Source: DATEPR01 sp036273855
Lineage (GTDB): Bacteria > Actinomycetota > Actinomycetes > Mycobacteriales > Pseudonocardiaceae
NCBI GenBank assembly: GCA_036273855.1
Contig: DASUGU010000124.1
Location: 62,001-126,000 of the forward strand
Reading direction: 5' to 3'
DNA length: 64,000 nucleotides
Position numbers and translations under genes: made by a program. Positions 7,866 through 16,382 of the stretch are shown piece by piece. Position 1 is the first letter of the stretch. Every line of letters starts with the position of its first letter. Under the pieces are notes generated by a model, which made no database searches, had not been told where the DNA came from, and saw only the letters and a list, made by a program, of their open reading frames with translations.

Positions 7866-8717
7866 TCAGGTCGGTGGGGCGGATGCCGTCGTGGGCGGCG
7901 GCGGGCACGGGTTGGGGTCCGGTTGGACGCCGGTGACCTGCCATTCCTGCTGGGTGTCCTGGGTGAGCTGGAACAGGCCGAGGCGGGGCGCCCCGGACTC
8001 CAGGTCGATCGAACACGAGCTGACCTGTGCGCGGCCCGGCCCGGTCCGCGGCGCCGGGGGCACCTGCACGTTGCTGTAGGCGTCCTTCTGCGCGGCGGTC
8101 AGTTCCCCGTACACCTTCCGCACGCCGGCCGGGCAGTCCGTGACGCCCATCAACTGTGACCACTGCCGCTGCGCGGTCGGGGTGAGCACCTGGCAGGCGT
8201 TGGCGTTGTTCGGCGGCCCGCCCATGATCACGTGGTAGAACTCGGCCACCGCGTCCTCGGGGTTGTCGTACAGCTTGCCGCTGCCCTGCACGGTTCCCGG
8301 GTGCAGCGAGGCGCCGTTCTGCGGTTGGTCGCCGCCGACGTAGTGGTGGATCAGCCGGGGCACGCCCCAGGTGGCCAGGACGACCAGTACCACCAGCCAC
8401 AGCGCCCGGTGCAGCCACTTGTTGCGCAGCACCTTCTGCCAGGTCGGCGGGTTGGTGACCCGTTCGATCCTGGCCAGTTGCTGCCGCACCTCGACCAGGT
8501 GTTCCTCGACCCGCGTGGCGGGCTGGCCAGGACCCTGCGACTCGACATAGCGCTGGTACTCCTGGAACCGTTGGAACTCCTGGAACCGCACGTACTCCTC
8601 GGCGTCCACCACGCGGTCCAGCCGTTCCAGGCCGCGTGGCGGAGTCGGGTCGTCCGGACCCGATGGCTGTCCCGGTGGCAGTGCCGGCGGTTGGTTCTCG
8701 GCCACGTAGGCCATCAT
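7866..8717 (-). CDS. Hypothetical single-pass membrane protein with coiled N-terminal segment
   Basis: Function not recognised. The 283-residue product has a Pro-rich start, then an aromatic/Gln-rich repeat (FQEFQRFQEYQRY, about residues 45-57). A helical segment VEEHLVEVRQQLARIE leads into one membrane helix (ALWLVVLVVLATWGV, about residues 105-120). The outer domain carries four spaced Cys in short motifs (NACQVLTP, VTDCPAG, SSCSID, NPCPPP), which suggests disulfides outside the membrane. NTF2-like or Mce-associated-type outer folds are possible but not shown. It lies antisense between rplA and rplJ, where other actinomycetes also carry inserted genes. Two adjacent ATG codons (8717, 8714) are possible starts. 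Confidence 0.75.
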   Translation of the reverse strand: MMAYVAENQPPALPPGQPSGPDDPTPPRGLERLDRVVDAEEYVRFQEFQRFQEYQRYVESQGPGQPATRVEEHLVEVRQQLARIERVTNPPTWQKVLRNKWLHRALWLVVLVVLATWGVPRLIHHYVGGDQPQNGASLHPGTVQGSGKLYDNPEDAVAEFYHVIMGGPPNNANACQVLTPTAQRQWSQLMGVTDCPAGVRKVYGELTAAQKDAYSNVQVPPAPRTGPGRAQVSSCSIDLESGAPRLGLFQLTQDTQQEWQVTGVQPDPNPCPPPPTTASAPPT

Positions 8718-8759
8718 GCCGGGTCGCGCGGTGCCCGTTGTGCATCACATCGGGGCGAT

Positions 8760-8789
8760 TTGGTCGCTGCCCGTTCGCTCCCGTATCCT
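8760..8789 (+). promoter_or_regulatory. Candidate promoter for rplJ-rplL
   Basis: TTGGTC (8760-8765) and TATCCT (8784-8789) with 18-bp spacing, about 190 bp before rplJ. This separates rplJL from rplA, which is needed because an antisense gene lies between them. Confidence 0.6.
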
Positions 8790-8794
8790 GGACC

Positions 8795-8981
8795 GGTTCG
8801 ACCGAAGACCGCTGGTCTTTCCCTGCCCTCATCGGCCGGGGAACCAAGGTCCCGCGACAGCGGGCGGCCCGCGCAGGCTGGACGTGGCTGATCGTGATGC
8901 GCGTATGCGCCTCCTTTTCCGCCCCGTGCGCCTGGCGCCGGGGCGCTTCTCATGTCTGACAGAAGGAGAAAGGAGGCGACC
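8795..8981 (+). promoter_or_regulatory. Ribosomal protein L10 leader (autoregulatory 5' UTR)
   Basis: The long untranslated leader before rplJ contains the motif ACCGAAGACCGCTGGTC near its start, resembling actinobacterial L10-leader sequences. Near the end, CGCCCCG (8920-8926) pairs with CGGGGCG (8939-8945), close to the rplJ ribosome binding site. In the known family L10(L12)4 binds its own leader to repress synthesis. Folding of the upper part was not computed. Confidence 0.55.
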
Positions 8982-9530
8982 GTGGCGAAGCCCGACAAGG
9001 TGTCTGCCGTCGCCGAGATCGCGGACAAGTTCCGTGACAGCTCGGCCGCTGTCATCACCGAGTACCGAGGGCTCTCCATGTCGCAGCTTTCCACTCTGCG
9101 TCGCGCTCTCGGCTCCGACGTGAGCTACCGGGTCGCGAAGAACACGCTGGTCAAGCGGGCTGCGGAGGATGCGGGCGTGCAGGGGCTGGAGTCCCTGTTC
9201 ACCGGACCGACCGCGATCGCCTTCGTCGAGGGCGAGCCGGTCGATGCCGCCAAGGCGCTGCGTGACTTCGCCAAGGACAACAAGGCCCTGGTCATCAAGG
9301 GCGGCTACATGGACGGCCGCCCGTTGACCGTGGACGAGGTGACCCGGATCGCCGACCTCGACTCGCGCGAGGTCATGCTGGCCAAGCTGGCCGGCGCGAT
9401 GAAGGGCAACCTGGCCAAGGCCGCCGCCCTGTTCGCCGCACCGGCGGGCCAGGTGGCGAGGCTGGCAGCCGCGCTGCAGGAGAAGAAGGCGGCCGGCGAA
9501 GAGCCGGCGGCAGCCGAGTCGGAAAGCTGA
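8982..9530 (+). CDS. rplJ: 50S ribosomal protein L10
   Basis: A 182-residue L10, the base of the stalk that holds L7/L12 dimers. Typical blocks are AVITEYRGLSM, YRVAKNTLVKRA and KGGYMDGRPLT, followed by a C-terminal Ala-rich helix that anchors L12 dimers. GTG at 8982 follows AGAAAGGAGG; the in-frame ATG at 8952 lies inside the leader and is rejected. It is cotranscribed with rplL 46 bp downstream. Confidence 0.96.
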   Translation: MAKPDKVSAVAEIADKFRDSSAAVITEYRGLSMSQLSTLRRALGSDVSYRVAKNTLVKRAAEDAGVQGLESLFTGPTAIAFVEGEPVDAAKALRDFAKDNKALVIKGGYMDGRPLTVDEVTRIADLDSREVMLAKLAGAMKGNLAKAAALFAAPAGQVARLAAALQEKKAAGEEPAAAESES

Positions 9531-9576
9531 CCGAACACCACCGTACGTAGCTAGTGATCAAGGAAGGACGCCAATC

Positions 9577-9963
9577 ATGGCGAAGATGAGCACCGACGAG
9601 CTGCTGGATGTCTTCGGCGAGATGACCCTGCTGGAGCTTTCCGAGTTCGTGAAGGCTTTCGAGGACAAGTTCGAGGTCACCGCCGCCGCGCCCGTCGCCG
9701 TCGCCGCCGTGGGCGGTGCCGCCCCGGTTGCCGACGCCGTCGAGGAGCAGACCGAGTTCGACGTGGTCCTCGAGGCCGCGGGTGACAAGAAAATCCAGGT
9801 CATCAAGGTCGTCCGCGAGGTCGTCTCCGGCCTGGGCCTGAAGGAGGCCAAGGAGCTGGTCGAGTCGGCTCCGAAGGCGCTGCTGGAGAAGGTCACCAAG
9901 GACGCCGCCGAGGCCGCCAAGGAGAAGCTGGAAGCCGCGGGCGCCAAGGTCTCCGTCAAGTGA
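9577..9963 (+). CDS. rplL: 50S ribosomal protein L7/L12
   Basis: A 128-residue stalk protein that recruits translational GTPases. Order: an N-terminal dimerisation helix pair (TDELLDVFGEMTLLELSEF), an Ala/Val-rich hinge (about residues 38-55), and the C-terminal factor-binding domain with IQVIKVVREVVSGLGLKEAK. The length is normal. ATG follows AAGGAAGG. A strong hairpin terminator begins 21 bp after the stop. Confidence 0.97.
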   Translation: MAKMSTDELLDVFGEMTLLELSEFVKAFEDKFEVTAAAPVAVAAVGGAAPVADAVEEQTEFDVVLEAAGDKKIQVIKVVREVVSGLGLKEAKELVESAPKALLEKVTKDAAEAAKEKLEAAGAKVSVK

Positions 9964-9983
9964 TCTGAGCCTGTTTCCGCTGG

Positions 9984-10015
9984 CAGGGCGGGCACCCCCC
10001 GGGGTGCCCGCCCTG
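9984..10015 (+). terminator. Strong hairpin terminator after rplL
   Basis: A perfect 14-bp stem: CAGGGCGGGCACCC (9984-9997) against GGGTGCCCGCCCTG (10002-10015), with a 4-nt loop. It ends the rplJL transcript before the mce cassette. Confidence 0.9.
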
Positions 10016-10035
10016 TGTCGTCCGCAGGTGGTGCG

Positions 10036-10084
10036 ATAGGGGAATCCCCCTATTTGACCGGGTCCCTATTCGGCTCGGTATCCC
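10036..10084 (+). promoter_or_regulatory. Palindrome next to a candidate promoter of the mce cassette
   Basis: ATAGGGG (10036-10042) and CCCCTAT (10047-10053) form a 7-bp inverted repeat with spacer AATC. It directly abuts TTGACC (10054-10059), which with TATCCC (10079-10084, 19 bp away) may be a promoter. The arrangement would suit a repressor site, possibly of a TetR or FadR type as known for mce operons. No regulator gene is adjacent. Confidence 0.45.
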
Positions 10085-10213
10085 GGTGACGTTACGGTCC
10101 ATCCCTGAACTGGCGGGTAACCTGCCCGCCACCCGCTCGTTGCACTAGCTGACGTCGGTTCTTCGACGTCACGCTGTGTCATTCCGACATCACGCAGGGC
10201 TGTGGGAGGTTTG

Positions 10214-11344
10214 ATGGGCGTCGAGGTGGTGGTCGAGGGGCTGACCAAGTCCTTCGGCCGGCAGGCCATCTGGCGGGATGTCACGCTGACCCTGCCCGCG
10301 GGCGAGATCAGCGTCATGCTCGGTCCCTCCGGTACCGGCAAGTCCGTGTTCCTGAAGTCGATGATCGGGTTGTTGAAGCCGGAGCGCGGCCGGTGCCTGA
10401 TCAACGGTGTGGACATCGTGTCCTGTTCGGAACACAAGCTGTACGAGACCCGGAAACTGTTCGGGGTGCTGTTCCAGGACGGTGCGTTGTTCGGGTCGAT
10501 GAACCTGTTCGACAACATCGCGTTCCCGTTGCGCGAGCACACGAAGAAGACCGAGGGCGAGATCCGGCGCATCGTGCTGGAGAAGATGGAGATGGTGGGT
10601 CTGGCCGGGGCGGAGCGCAAGCTGCCCGGTGAGATCTCCGGCGGTATGCGCAAGCGGGCCGGCCTGGCGCGGGCGCTGGTGCTGGATCCGCAGATCATTC
10701 TGTGTGACGAGCCGGATTCCGGTCTGGACCCGGTGCGCACGGCCTACATCTCCCAGCTGCTGGTGGATCTGAACTCGCAGATCGACGCGACGATCCTGAT
10801 CGTGACGCACAACATCAACATCGCCCGGACGGTCCCGGACAACATCGGGATGCTGTTCCGGCGGGAACTGGTGATGTTCGGGCCGCGCGAGGTGTTGCTG
10901 ACCAGCGAGGAGCCGGTCGTCTCGCAGTTCCTCAACGGCCGCCGGATCGGCCCGATCGGCATGTCCGAGGAGAAGGACCAGGCCACCATGGCCCGGGAGC
11001 AGGCCCACCTGGACGCCGGCCACACCGACGGCTCGTCCGGTGAGGACGTGACCGGCATCGTCCCGCAGCTCGCGCCCACCCCCGGCCTGCCCGAGCGGAT
11101 GGCAGTGACCCGCCGCAAGGACCGCGTGATGCGGATCCTGCACACCCTGCCGGTGCCCGCGCAGCAGGCCATCATCGAGTCGCTCACGCTGGACGAGCGC
11201 GCCCGCTACGGCGTCGGCGCCTCCGCCGTCCCGCCGCCCACCGCGGTGGAGACCACCACCACACTGCCGCTGGGCGCCCGCCCCAGCCCGCATCCGCGCT
11301 ACCAGGAGCCGCCCAGCGGCTTCCAGGGCCGTCTGCCCCGGTAG
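10214..11344 (+). CDS. mceG: Mce lipid-import ABC transporter ATPase MceG/Mkl
   Basis: A 376-residue ABC ATPase that powers Mce lipid uptake with the YrbE permeases. Visible motifs: Walker A GPSGTGKS, Q-loop FQDGALFGS, signature ISGGMRKR, Walker B IILCDEPDSGLD and the switch His in IVTHN. After about residue 250 is an MceG-type extension of some 120 residues containing PVPAQQAIIESL and ending in a Pro-rich tail. ATG at 10214 follows GGGAGGT. In mycobacteria one MceG serves several mce loci; here it sits at the head of one. It lies 44 bp before the first permease. Confidence 0.93.
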   Translation: MGVEVVVEGLTKSFGRQAIWRDVTLTLPAGEISVMLGPSGTGKSVFLKSMIGLLKPERGRCLINGVDIVSCSEHKLYETRKLFGVLFQDGALFGSMNLFDNIAFPLREHTKKTEGEIRRIVLEKMEMVGLAGAERKLPGEISGGMRKRAGLARALVLDPQIILCDEPDSGLDPVRTAYISQLLVDLNSQIDATILIVTHNINIARTVPDNIGMLFRRELVMFGPREVLLTSEEPVVSQFLNGRRIGPIGMSEEKDQATMAREQAHLDAGHTDGSSGEDVTGIVPQLAPTPGLPERMAVTRRKDRVMRILHTLPVPAQQAIIESLTLDERARYGVGASAVPPPTAVETTTTLPLGARPSPHPRYQEPPSGFQGRLPR

Positions 11345-11388
11345 CGATCCACCGCCCGCACCGCACCGCACGTTAGGGAAGGACACCT

Positions 11389-12183
11389 GTGACGAGTCGT
11401 TCGGCTCCGGCCACGTTCCCGGGTGCCGGCGCGCTCCGGGAGACCGGGCGGCTGTTCGGACTGGGACTGGACGTCGGGGTCAACATCTTCCGGCGGCCGT
11501 TCCAGACCCGGGAGTTCATCCAGCAGAGCTGGTTCATCGCCAGCGTCACGATCCTGCCGACCGCGCTGGTCTCCATCCCGTTCGGTGCGGTCATCGCCCT
11601 GCAACTGGGCTCGCTGACCAAGCAGCTGGGCGCCCAGTCGTTCACCGGCGCGGCCAGCGTGCTGGCCATCATCCAGCAGGCCAGCCCACTGGTCACGGCC
11701 CTCCTGGTGGCCGGCGCGGGCGGGTCGGCGATCTGCGCGGACATCGGCGCCCGCACCATCCGCGAGGAGATCGACGCGATGGAGGTGCTGGGCGTATCCC
11801 CGATCCAGCGCCTGATCGTGCCGAGGGTGCTCGCGTCGATGCTGATCGCCTTGCTGCTCAACGGCATGGTGTCGGTGGTCGGTGTGCTGGGCGGCTACTT
11901 CTTCAACGTGATCCTGCAGGGCGGCACGCCCGGTGCCTACCTGTCCAGCTTCAACGCCCTGGCCCAGCTGCCCGACCTGTGGATCGGCGAGATCAAGGCG
12001 GTGATCTTCGGGTTCATCGCCGGTGTGGTCGCGTCCTACCGCGGCCTGCACCCGGCGCCCGGTCCGAAGGGCGTCGGCGAGGCCGTGAACCAGTCCGTCG
12101 TCATCACGTTCCTGCTGCTGTTCTTCGTGAACTTCGTCCTGACCACCGTGTACCTCCAGATCGTTCCGTCGAAGATTGGCTGA
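11389..12183 (+). CDS. yrbEA: MlaE/YrbE family permease, subunit A
   Basis: A 264-residue integral membrane permease of the Mce system. Five or so hydrophobic segments are visible, with the amphipathic N-terminal region FRRPFQTREFIQQSW. The conserved cytoplasmic coupling stretch REEIDAMEVLGVSPIQRLIVPR contacts the ATPase in known homologues. It starts at GTG 11389 after TTAGGGAAGGAC. It is followed after 4 bp by the second permease, with which it should form the membrane heterodimer. Confidence 0.92.
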   Translation: MTSRSAPATFPGAGALRETGRLFGLGLDVGVNIFRRPFQTREFIQQSWFIASVTILPTALVSIPFGAVIALQLGSLTKQLGAQSFTGAASVLAIIQQASPLVTALLVAGAGGSAICADIGARTIREEIDAMEVLGVSPIQRLIVPRVLASMLIALLLNGMVSVVGVLGGYFFNVILQGGTPGAYLSSFNALAQLPDLWIGEIKAVIFGFIAGVVASYRGLHPAPGPKGVGEAVNQSVVITFLLLFFVNFVLTTVYLQIVPSKIG

Positions 12184-12187
12184 CCCG

Positions 12188-13027
12188 ATGGTGTCCATCA
12201 GCGACCGAGCGATGCGGGTGGCGAACCGTCCACTCCAGACTTTGGACGGGCTCGGCGACCAGATGTCGTTCTACGCGAAGACGATCGCGTGGGTGCCGCG
12301 CGCGCTGCGCAGATACGTGAAGGAGATCCTGCGGCTGCTGGCCGAGGTGAGCTTCGGCTCGGGCGCGCTCGCGGTGATCGGCGGCACCATCGGCGTGATG
12401 GTGGGCATGACGATCTTCACCGGCGTCGTGGTCGGCCTGCAGGGCTACACGGCGTTGAGCCAGATCGGCACGGCGGCCTTCACCGGCTTCATCTCCGCCT
12501 ACTTCAACACCCGCGAGATCGCCCCGCTGGTCGCCGGCCTGGCGCTGTCCGCCACGGTCGGCGCCGGTTTCACCGCCCAGCTGGGCGCGATGCGGATCTC
12601 CGAGGAGGTGGACGCGCTCGAGGTGATGGGCGTGCCCAGCCTGCCCTACCTGGTCACCACCAGGGTGATCGCCGGGTTCGTCGCGGTGATCCCGCTGTAC
12701 GTGATCGGCCTGCTCACCTCCTACCTGGCGTCCCGCGAGATCACGGTGCTGTTCTACGGGCAGTCGCCGGGCACCTACGACCACTACTTCAACCTGTTCC
12801 TGCCACCGCAGGACGTGCTGTGGTCGTTCGGCAAGATCCTGGTGTTCGCCGTGGTGATCATCATGACCCACTGCTACTTCGGGTACCGGGCCAGTGGCGG
12901 CCCCGCCGGTGTCGGCGTCGCCGTCGGCCGTGCGGTGCGGACCGCGATCGTCACGGTCACGCTGCTCGACTTCTTCCTCAGCCTCGCCATCTGGGGCACC
13001 ACGACCACCGTGCGGATCGCGGGTTAG
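12188..13027 (+). CDS. yrbEB: MlaE/YrbE family permease, subunit B
   Basis: A 279-residue second permease half. The coupling helix region reads SEEVDALEVMGVPSLPYLVTTR, parallel to the same place in subunit A. It has the usual multiple hydrophobic helices and ends with a basic/aromatic-poor tail. ATG at 12188 is chosen, 4 bp after the previous stop; a TTG at 12176 overlapping that stop is a possible alternative. Both permeases are of normal length, so the transmembrane part of the importer appears intact. Confidence 0.92.
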   Translation: MVSISDRAMRVANRPLQTLDGLGDQMSFYAKTIAWVPRALRRYVKEILRLLAEVSFGSGALAVIGGTIGVMVGMTIFTGVVVGLQGYTALSQIGTAAFTGFISAYFNTREIAPLVAGLALSATVGAGFTAQLGAMRISEEVDALEVMGVPSLPYLVTTRVIAGFVAVIPLYVIGLLTSYLASREITVLFYGQSPGTYDHYFNLFLPPQDVLWSFGKILVFAVVIIMTHCYFGYRASGGPAGVGVAVGRAVRTAIVTVTLLDFFLSLAIWGTTTTVRIAG

Positions 13028-13042
13028 GGGGCCTTGGGCGTG

Positions 13043-14377
13043 ATGGGAACCGTGCGGCGCAGGCTGTTGGGTCTGCTGCTGATCGTGGTGGTCGGCGCAT
13101 TCCTGGCCGTCACCATCCTGTTCTACAACCAGGCGTTCACCCCGACCGTGCCGGTGACGCTGCGGGCCGACCACACCGGCAACGAGCTGACCGCCGGGTC
13201 GGACGTCAAGGTCCGCGGGCTGGTCGTGGGCACGGTCCGGTCGATCAGCACCACCGGCCAGGGCGCCGTGCTGGACCTGGCGATGCAGCCGGGCACGGTG
13301 AACGAGATTCCGGCCAACGTGACCGCGCAACTGCTGCCCAAGACGTTGTTCGGCGAGCGGTACGTGGACCTGCTGATCCCCACCGACCCGTCCAGCGGGC
13401 ACCTGGCCGCCGGTGACGTCATCGGGCAGGACCGCACCCAGGCCGGCATCGAGGTGGAGAAGGTGCTGGACGACCTGCTGCCGGTGTTGCAGGCGGTCCA
13501 GCCGCAGAAGCTGTCCACCACGCTCACCGCGATCTCCACCGCGTTGCAGGGCCGGGGTGTCCAACTCGGACACACGCTGTCGCTGCTGGGCCAGTACGCC
13601 GGTGAGCTGAACCCGCATCTGCCCACGTTGGAGCACGACCTGCGGGCGCTGACCACGGCGTCGGGCACGTACACCCAGGCCGCGCCCGACCTGATCACCG
13701 CACTGAACGACCTGACCACGACGTCGCAGACGGTCGTGGCGGAGCGCACGAACCTGCAGAACCTCTACGGCACCGTCACGACGGCGTCGGGGAACCTGCA
13801 CAACTTCTTGCAGGCCAACGAGAACAACCTGATCCAGGTGAGCCAGGCGAGTCTGCCGACGCTGAACACGCTGGCCCGCTACTCGCCGGAGTACCCGTGC
13901 TTCCTGGAGCAGATGGCGAAACTCATCCCGGGCGTGGACAAGGCGTTCGGCAAGGGCACCAGTGAGCAGGGCCTGCACGCGACCCTGGAGGTCACCGTCA
14001 ACCGAGGCCAGTACATCGCAGGGCAGGACACCCCGAGATACCAGGACAACCGGGGACCCCGCTGCTACAACCTGACGCCGGAGCCGAACCCGTTCCCGCA
14101 GTACGCGCCGGACGGTCCCATCCAGGACGGCTCGACCCACCCGGCGGCGGCCAAGTCCAGTAACGGCGGCGGCCTGGTGCCGGCGTCCAACGGGCAGTCG
14201 ACGTCCCCGTCCGCCGCCACCACCGACGGGCTGGGCCTGCCGAACTCGGCCGCCGAGGAGGGCTTCGTCGCCGAGCTGGTCGGCCCGTCGCTGGGCATCA
14301 GCCCGCAGGACTTCCCCAGCTGGGGCACCGCGTTGATCGGTCCGCTGTACCGGGGCACGGAGGTGAGCATCAAGTGA
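13043..14377 (+). CDS. mceA: MCE family protein, first of six (MceA position)
   Basis: A 444-residue substrate-binding/tunnel subunit. An uncleaved N-terminal membrane helix (GLLLIVVVGAFLAVTILFYN) is followed by the Mce/MlaD domain (about residues 35-115, LTAGSDVKVRGLVVGTVRSI ... LFGERYVDLLIP). A long helical region then forms the tunnel in known structures, and a disordered Ser/Pro/Thr-rich segment lies near residue 375. Starts TTG 13034, GTG 13040 and ATG 13043 are all in frame; AGGGGG at 13026-13031 favours 13040 or 13043. The stop overlaps the next gene by 4 bp. Confidence 0.9.
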   Translation: MGTVRRRLLGLLLIVVVGAFLAVTILFYNQAFTPTVPVTLRADHTGNELTAGSDVKVRGLVVGTVRSISTTGQGAVLDLAMQPGTVNEIPANVTAQLLPKTLFGERYVDLLIPTDPSSGHLAAGDVIGQDRTQAGIEVEKVLDDLLPVLQAVQPQKLSTTLTAISTALQGRGVQLGHTLSLLGQYAGELNPHLPTLEHDLRALTTASGTYTQAAPDLITALNDLTTTSQTVVAERTNLQNLYGTVTTASGNLHNFLQANENNLIQVSQASLPTLNTLARYSPEYPCFLEQMAKLIPGVDKAFGKGTSEQGLHATLEVTVNRGQYIAGQDTPRYQDNRGPRCYNLTPEPNPFPQYAPDGPIQDGSTHPAAAKSSNGGGLVPASNGQSTSPSAATTDGLGLPNSAAEEGFVAELVGPSLGISPQDFPSWGTALIGPLYRGTEVSIK

Positions 14378-15402
14378 GGGGCATCGCCGGGTCGCTGACC
14401 AAACTGGCCGTCTTCGTGGTGATCACCGTCGCGGCCACCGCCGTGCTGGGCCTGACCATCGCGAACGCCAACTTCGGCGGCTCGAACACCTACAGCGCCC
14501 GGTTCACCGACGTGACGTCCCTGAACACCGGTGACGACGTGCGGATCGCCGGGGTGAAGGTGGGCGAGGTCCGCTCCATCGGCATCGTGGACCGCCGCCA
14601 GGCCGAGGTGACGTTCAGCGTGGAGAGCGACGTGCGGCTGCCGGCGTCGGTCACGGCCACCATCAAGTACCGCAACCTGGTCGGCCAGCGGTACGTCTCG
14701 CTGGCCCAGGGCACCGGCCCGATGGGTGCCACGCTGCCGGTGGGCGCCACGATCCCGCTGAACCGGACCCAGCCGGCGCTGGACCTGACCGAGCTGTTCA
14801 ACGGGTTCAAGCCACTGTTCCAGGCGCTGTCGCCGGACGACGTGAACCAGCTCTCCTACGAGATCATCCAGGTGTTCCAGGGTGAGGGCGGCACGGTCGA
14901 CTCGCTGTTGGCCAACACGGCCCAGCTGACGTCGACGATCGCCAACAAGGACAAGGTGATCGGCCAGGTCATCGACAACCTGAACACGGTGCTGAACACG
15001 GTCAACGCGCACAGCGCGCAGCTGTCCGGGTTGATCACCACGACCCAGCAACTGGTGTCCGGGCTGGCCGCCGACCGGCAGCCGATCAGCGACGCCATCG
15101 GTTCGCTCGGCGACCTGGCCAACACCACAGCCGGGCTGCTGGGCGAGAGCCGGGCGCCGCTGCAGGCCGACATCAGCAACCTGGGGTCGCTGGCCAAGAA
15201 CCTGAACCGCAACCAGGACACCGTGCAGCACTTCATCCAGTTCCTGCCGCAGAAGTTGACCAAGATCATTCCGACGGCCAGCTACGGCTCCTGGTTCAAC
15301 TTCTTCCTGTGCTCGGCGGGTGGTTCGGTCGCGTTGCCACCGGTCCTGCCCGCGGTCAAGATCCCCGTCGAACCGGTGACCCAGCCGAGGTGCCAGTCGT
15401 GA
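14374..15402 (+). CDS. mceB: MCE family protein, second of six (MceB position)
   Basis: A 342-residue Mce protein with an N-terminal anchor (LAVFVVITVAATAVLGLTIAN). The MlaD domain follows (SLNTGDDVRIAGVKVGEVRSI, LVGQRYVSLAQ, then IPLNRTQPALDLTELFNGF). A long helical tail carries the heptad-like Asn/Thr/Gln-rich runs usual in the family. GTG at 14374 overlaps the mceA stop (GTGA), so translation is coupled. The protein is expected to span from membrane to cell wall as one strand of a hetero-hexameric tunnel. Confidence 0.9.
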   Translation: MRGIAGSLTKLAVFVVITVAATAVLGLTIANANFGGSNTYSARFTDVTSLNTGDDVRIAGVKVGEVRSIGIVDRRQAEVTFSVESDVRLPASVTATIKYRNLVGQRYVSLAQGTGPMGATLPVGATIPLNRTQPALDLTELFNGFKPLFQALSPDDVNQLSYEIIQVFQGEGGTVDSLLANTAQLTSTIANKDKVIGQVIDNLNTVLNTVNAHSAQLSGLITTTQQLVSGLAADRQPISDAIGSLGDLANTTAGLLGESRAPLQADISNLGSLAKNLNRNQDTVQHFIQFLPQKLTKIIPTASYGSWFNFFLCSAGGSVALPPVLPAVKIPVEPVTQPRCQS

Positions 15403-16382
15403 AGGCGTTCCGCGATCGCAACCCGTACGCCGTCGGGCTGGTCAGCATCACCGTGCTGGTCCTGGTCCTCGTGGCGGCGTTCTACTCGGACAACCTGCCG
15501 ATCATCGGCGGCGGCACGACGTACTCGGCGGACTTCACCGAGGACGCGGGCCTGCAGACCGGTGACGACGTGCGGGTCGCCGGCGTGAAGGTCGGCAAGG
15601 TGCAGTCCATCGGACTGGACGGCGACCACGTCAAGGTCACCTTCCAGGTGAAGAACGCCTGGGTGGGCGACCAGAGCACGGCCGACATCAAGATCAAGAC
15701 GCTGCTGGGCGCCAAGTACCTCGCGGTCGACCCGCAGGGTACGAAGGCGCTCAACCCGGACACCACGATCCCGGCGTCCCGCACCACGTCCCCGTACGAC
15801 GTGCTGGACGCGTTCAGCGGCCTGTCCCAGACGATCCAGCAGCTCAACACCGGCCAGCTCGCGCAGAGTTTCGACGTGCTGTCGCAGACGTTCTCCAACA
15901 CGCCCGCGAACGTGCGCAGCGCGCTGGACGGGCTGTCCGCGCTGTCGCGGACGATCTCGTCGCGGGACGCACAGCTCGCCCAGTTGCTGTCCAACACCGG
16001 TCAGGTCAGCCAGGTGCTGGCCGACCGGGACGCCCAGGTGCAGAAGCTGCTGTCCGACGGCACGCTCCTGCTGACCATGCTCGACCAGCGGGAGCAGGCC
16101 ATCTCGACGCTGCTGTCCGGCACCCGGGCGCTGTCCACGCAGCTCACCGGGCTGGTGAACGACAACCAGCACCAGCTCAACCCGGTGCTGACCCAGCTCA
16201 ACCAGTTCACCACCTTGTTGCAGCACAACCAGACCAGCCTGGCCAGCGGCATCCAGCTGTTGGCGCCGTTCGCCCGGCTGTTCGCCAACACGGTGGGCAA
16301 CGGGCGCTGGTTCGACAACTACATCTGCGGGCTGCTGCCACCGTCCATCGGCCCGATCAACCAGCAGGGGTGTCTCCAGTGA
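15399..16382 (+). CDS. mceC: MCE family protein, third of six (MceC position)
   Basis: A 327-residue Mce protein. The anchor helix is VGLVSITVLVLVLVAAFYS; the MlaD core has GLQTGDDVRVAGVKVGKVQSI and LLGAKYLAVDP. The helical domain after residue 120 is Gln/Leu/Ser-rich. GTG at 15399 overlaps the previous stop by 4 bp; longer in-frame starts inside mceB are rejected because they add no family sequence. It ends in a short Cys-containing tail. Confidence 0.9.
   Translation: MKAFRDRNPYAVGLVSITVLVLVLVAAFYSDNLPIIGGGTTYSADFTEDAGLQTGDDVRVAGVKVGKVQSIGLDGDHVKVTFQVKNAWVGDQSTADIKIKTLLGAKYLAVDPQGTKALNPDTTIPASRTTSPYDVLDAFSGLSQTIQQLNTGQLAQSFDVLSQTFSNTPANVRSALDGLSALSRTISSRDAQLAQLLSNTGQVSQVLADRDAQVQKLLSDGTLLLTMLDQREQAISTLLSGTRALSTQLTGLVNDNQHQLNPVLTQLNQFTTLLQHNQTSLASGIQLLAPFARLFANTVGNGRWFDNYICGLLPPSIGPINQQGCLQ

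Noticed and set aside
12104..14140. Antisense 678-codon frame over the second permease and mceA
   Set aside because: Opposite-strand shadow; the plus-strand Mce domains are unambiguous.
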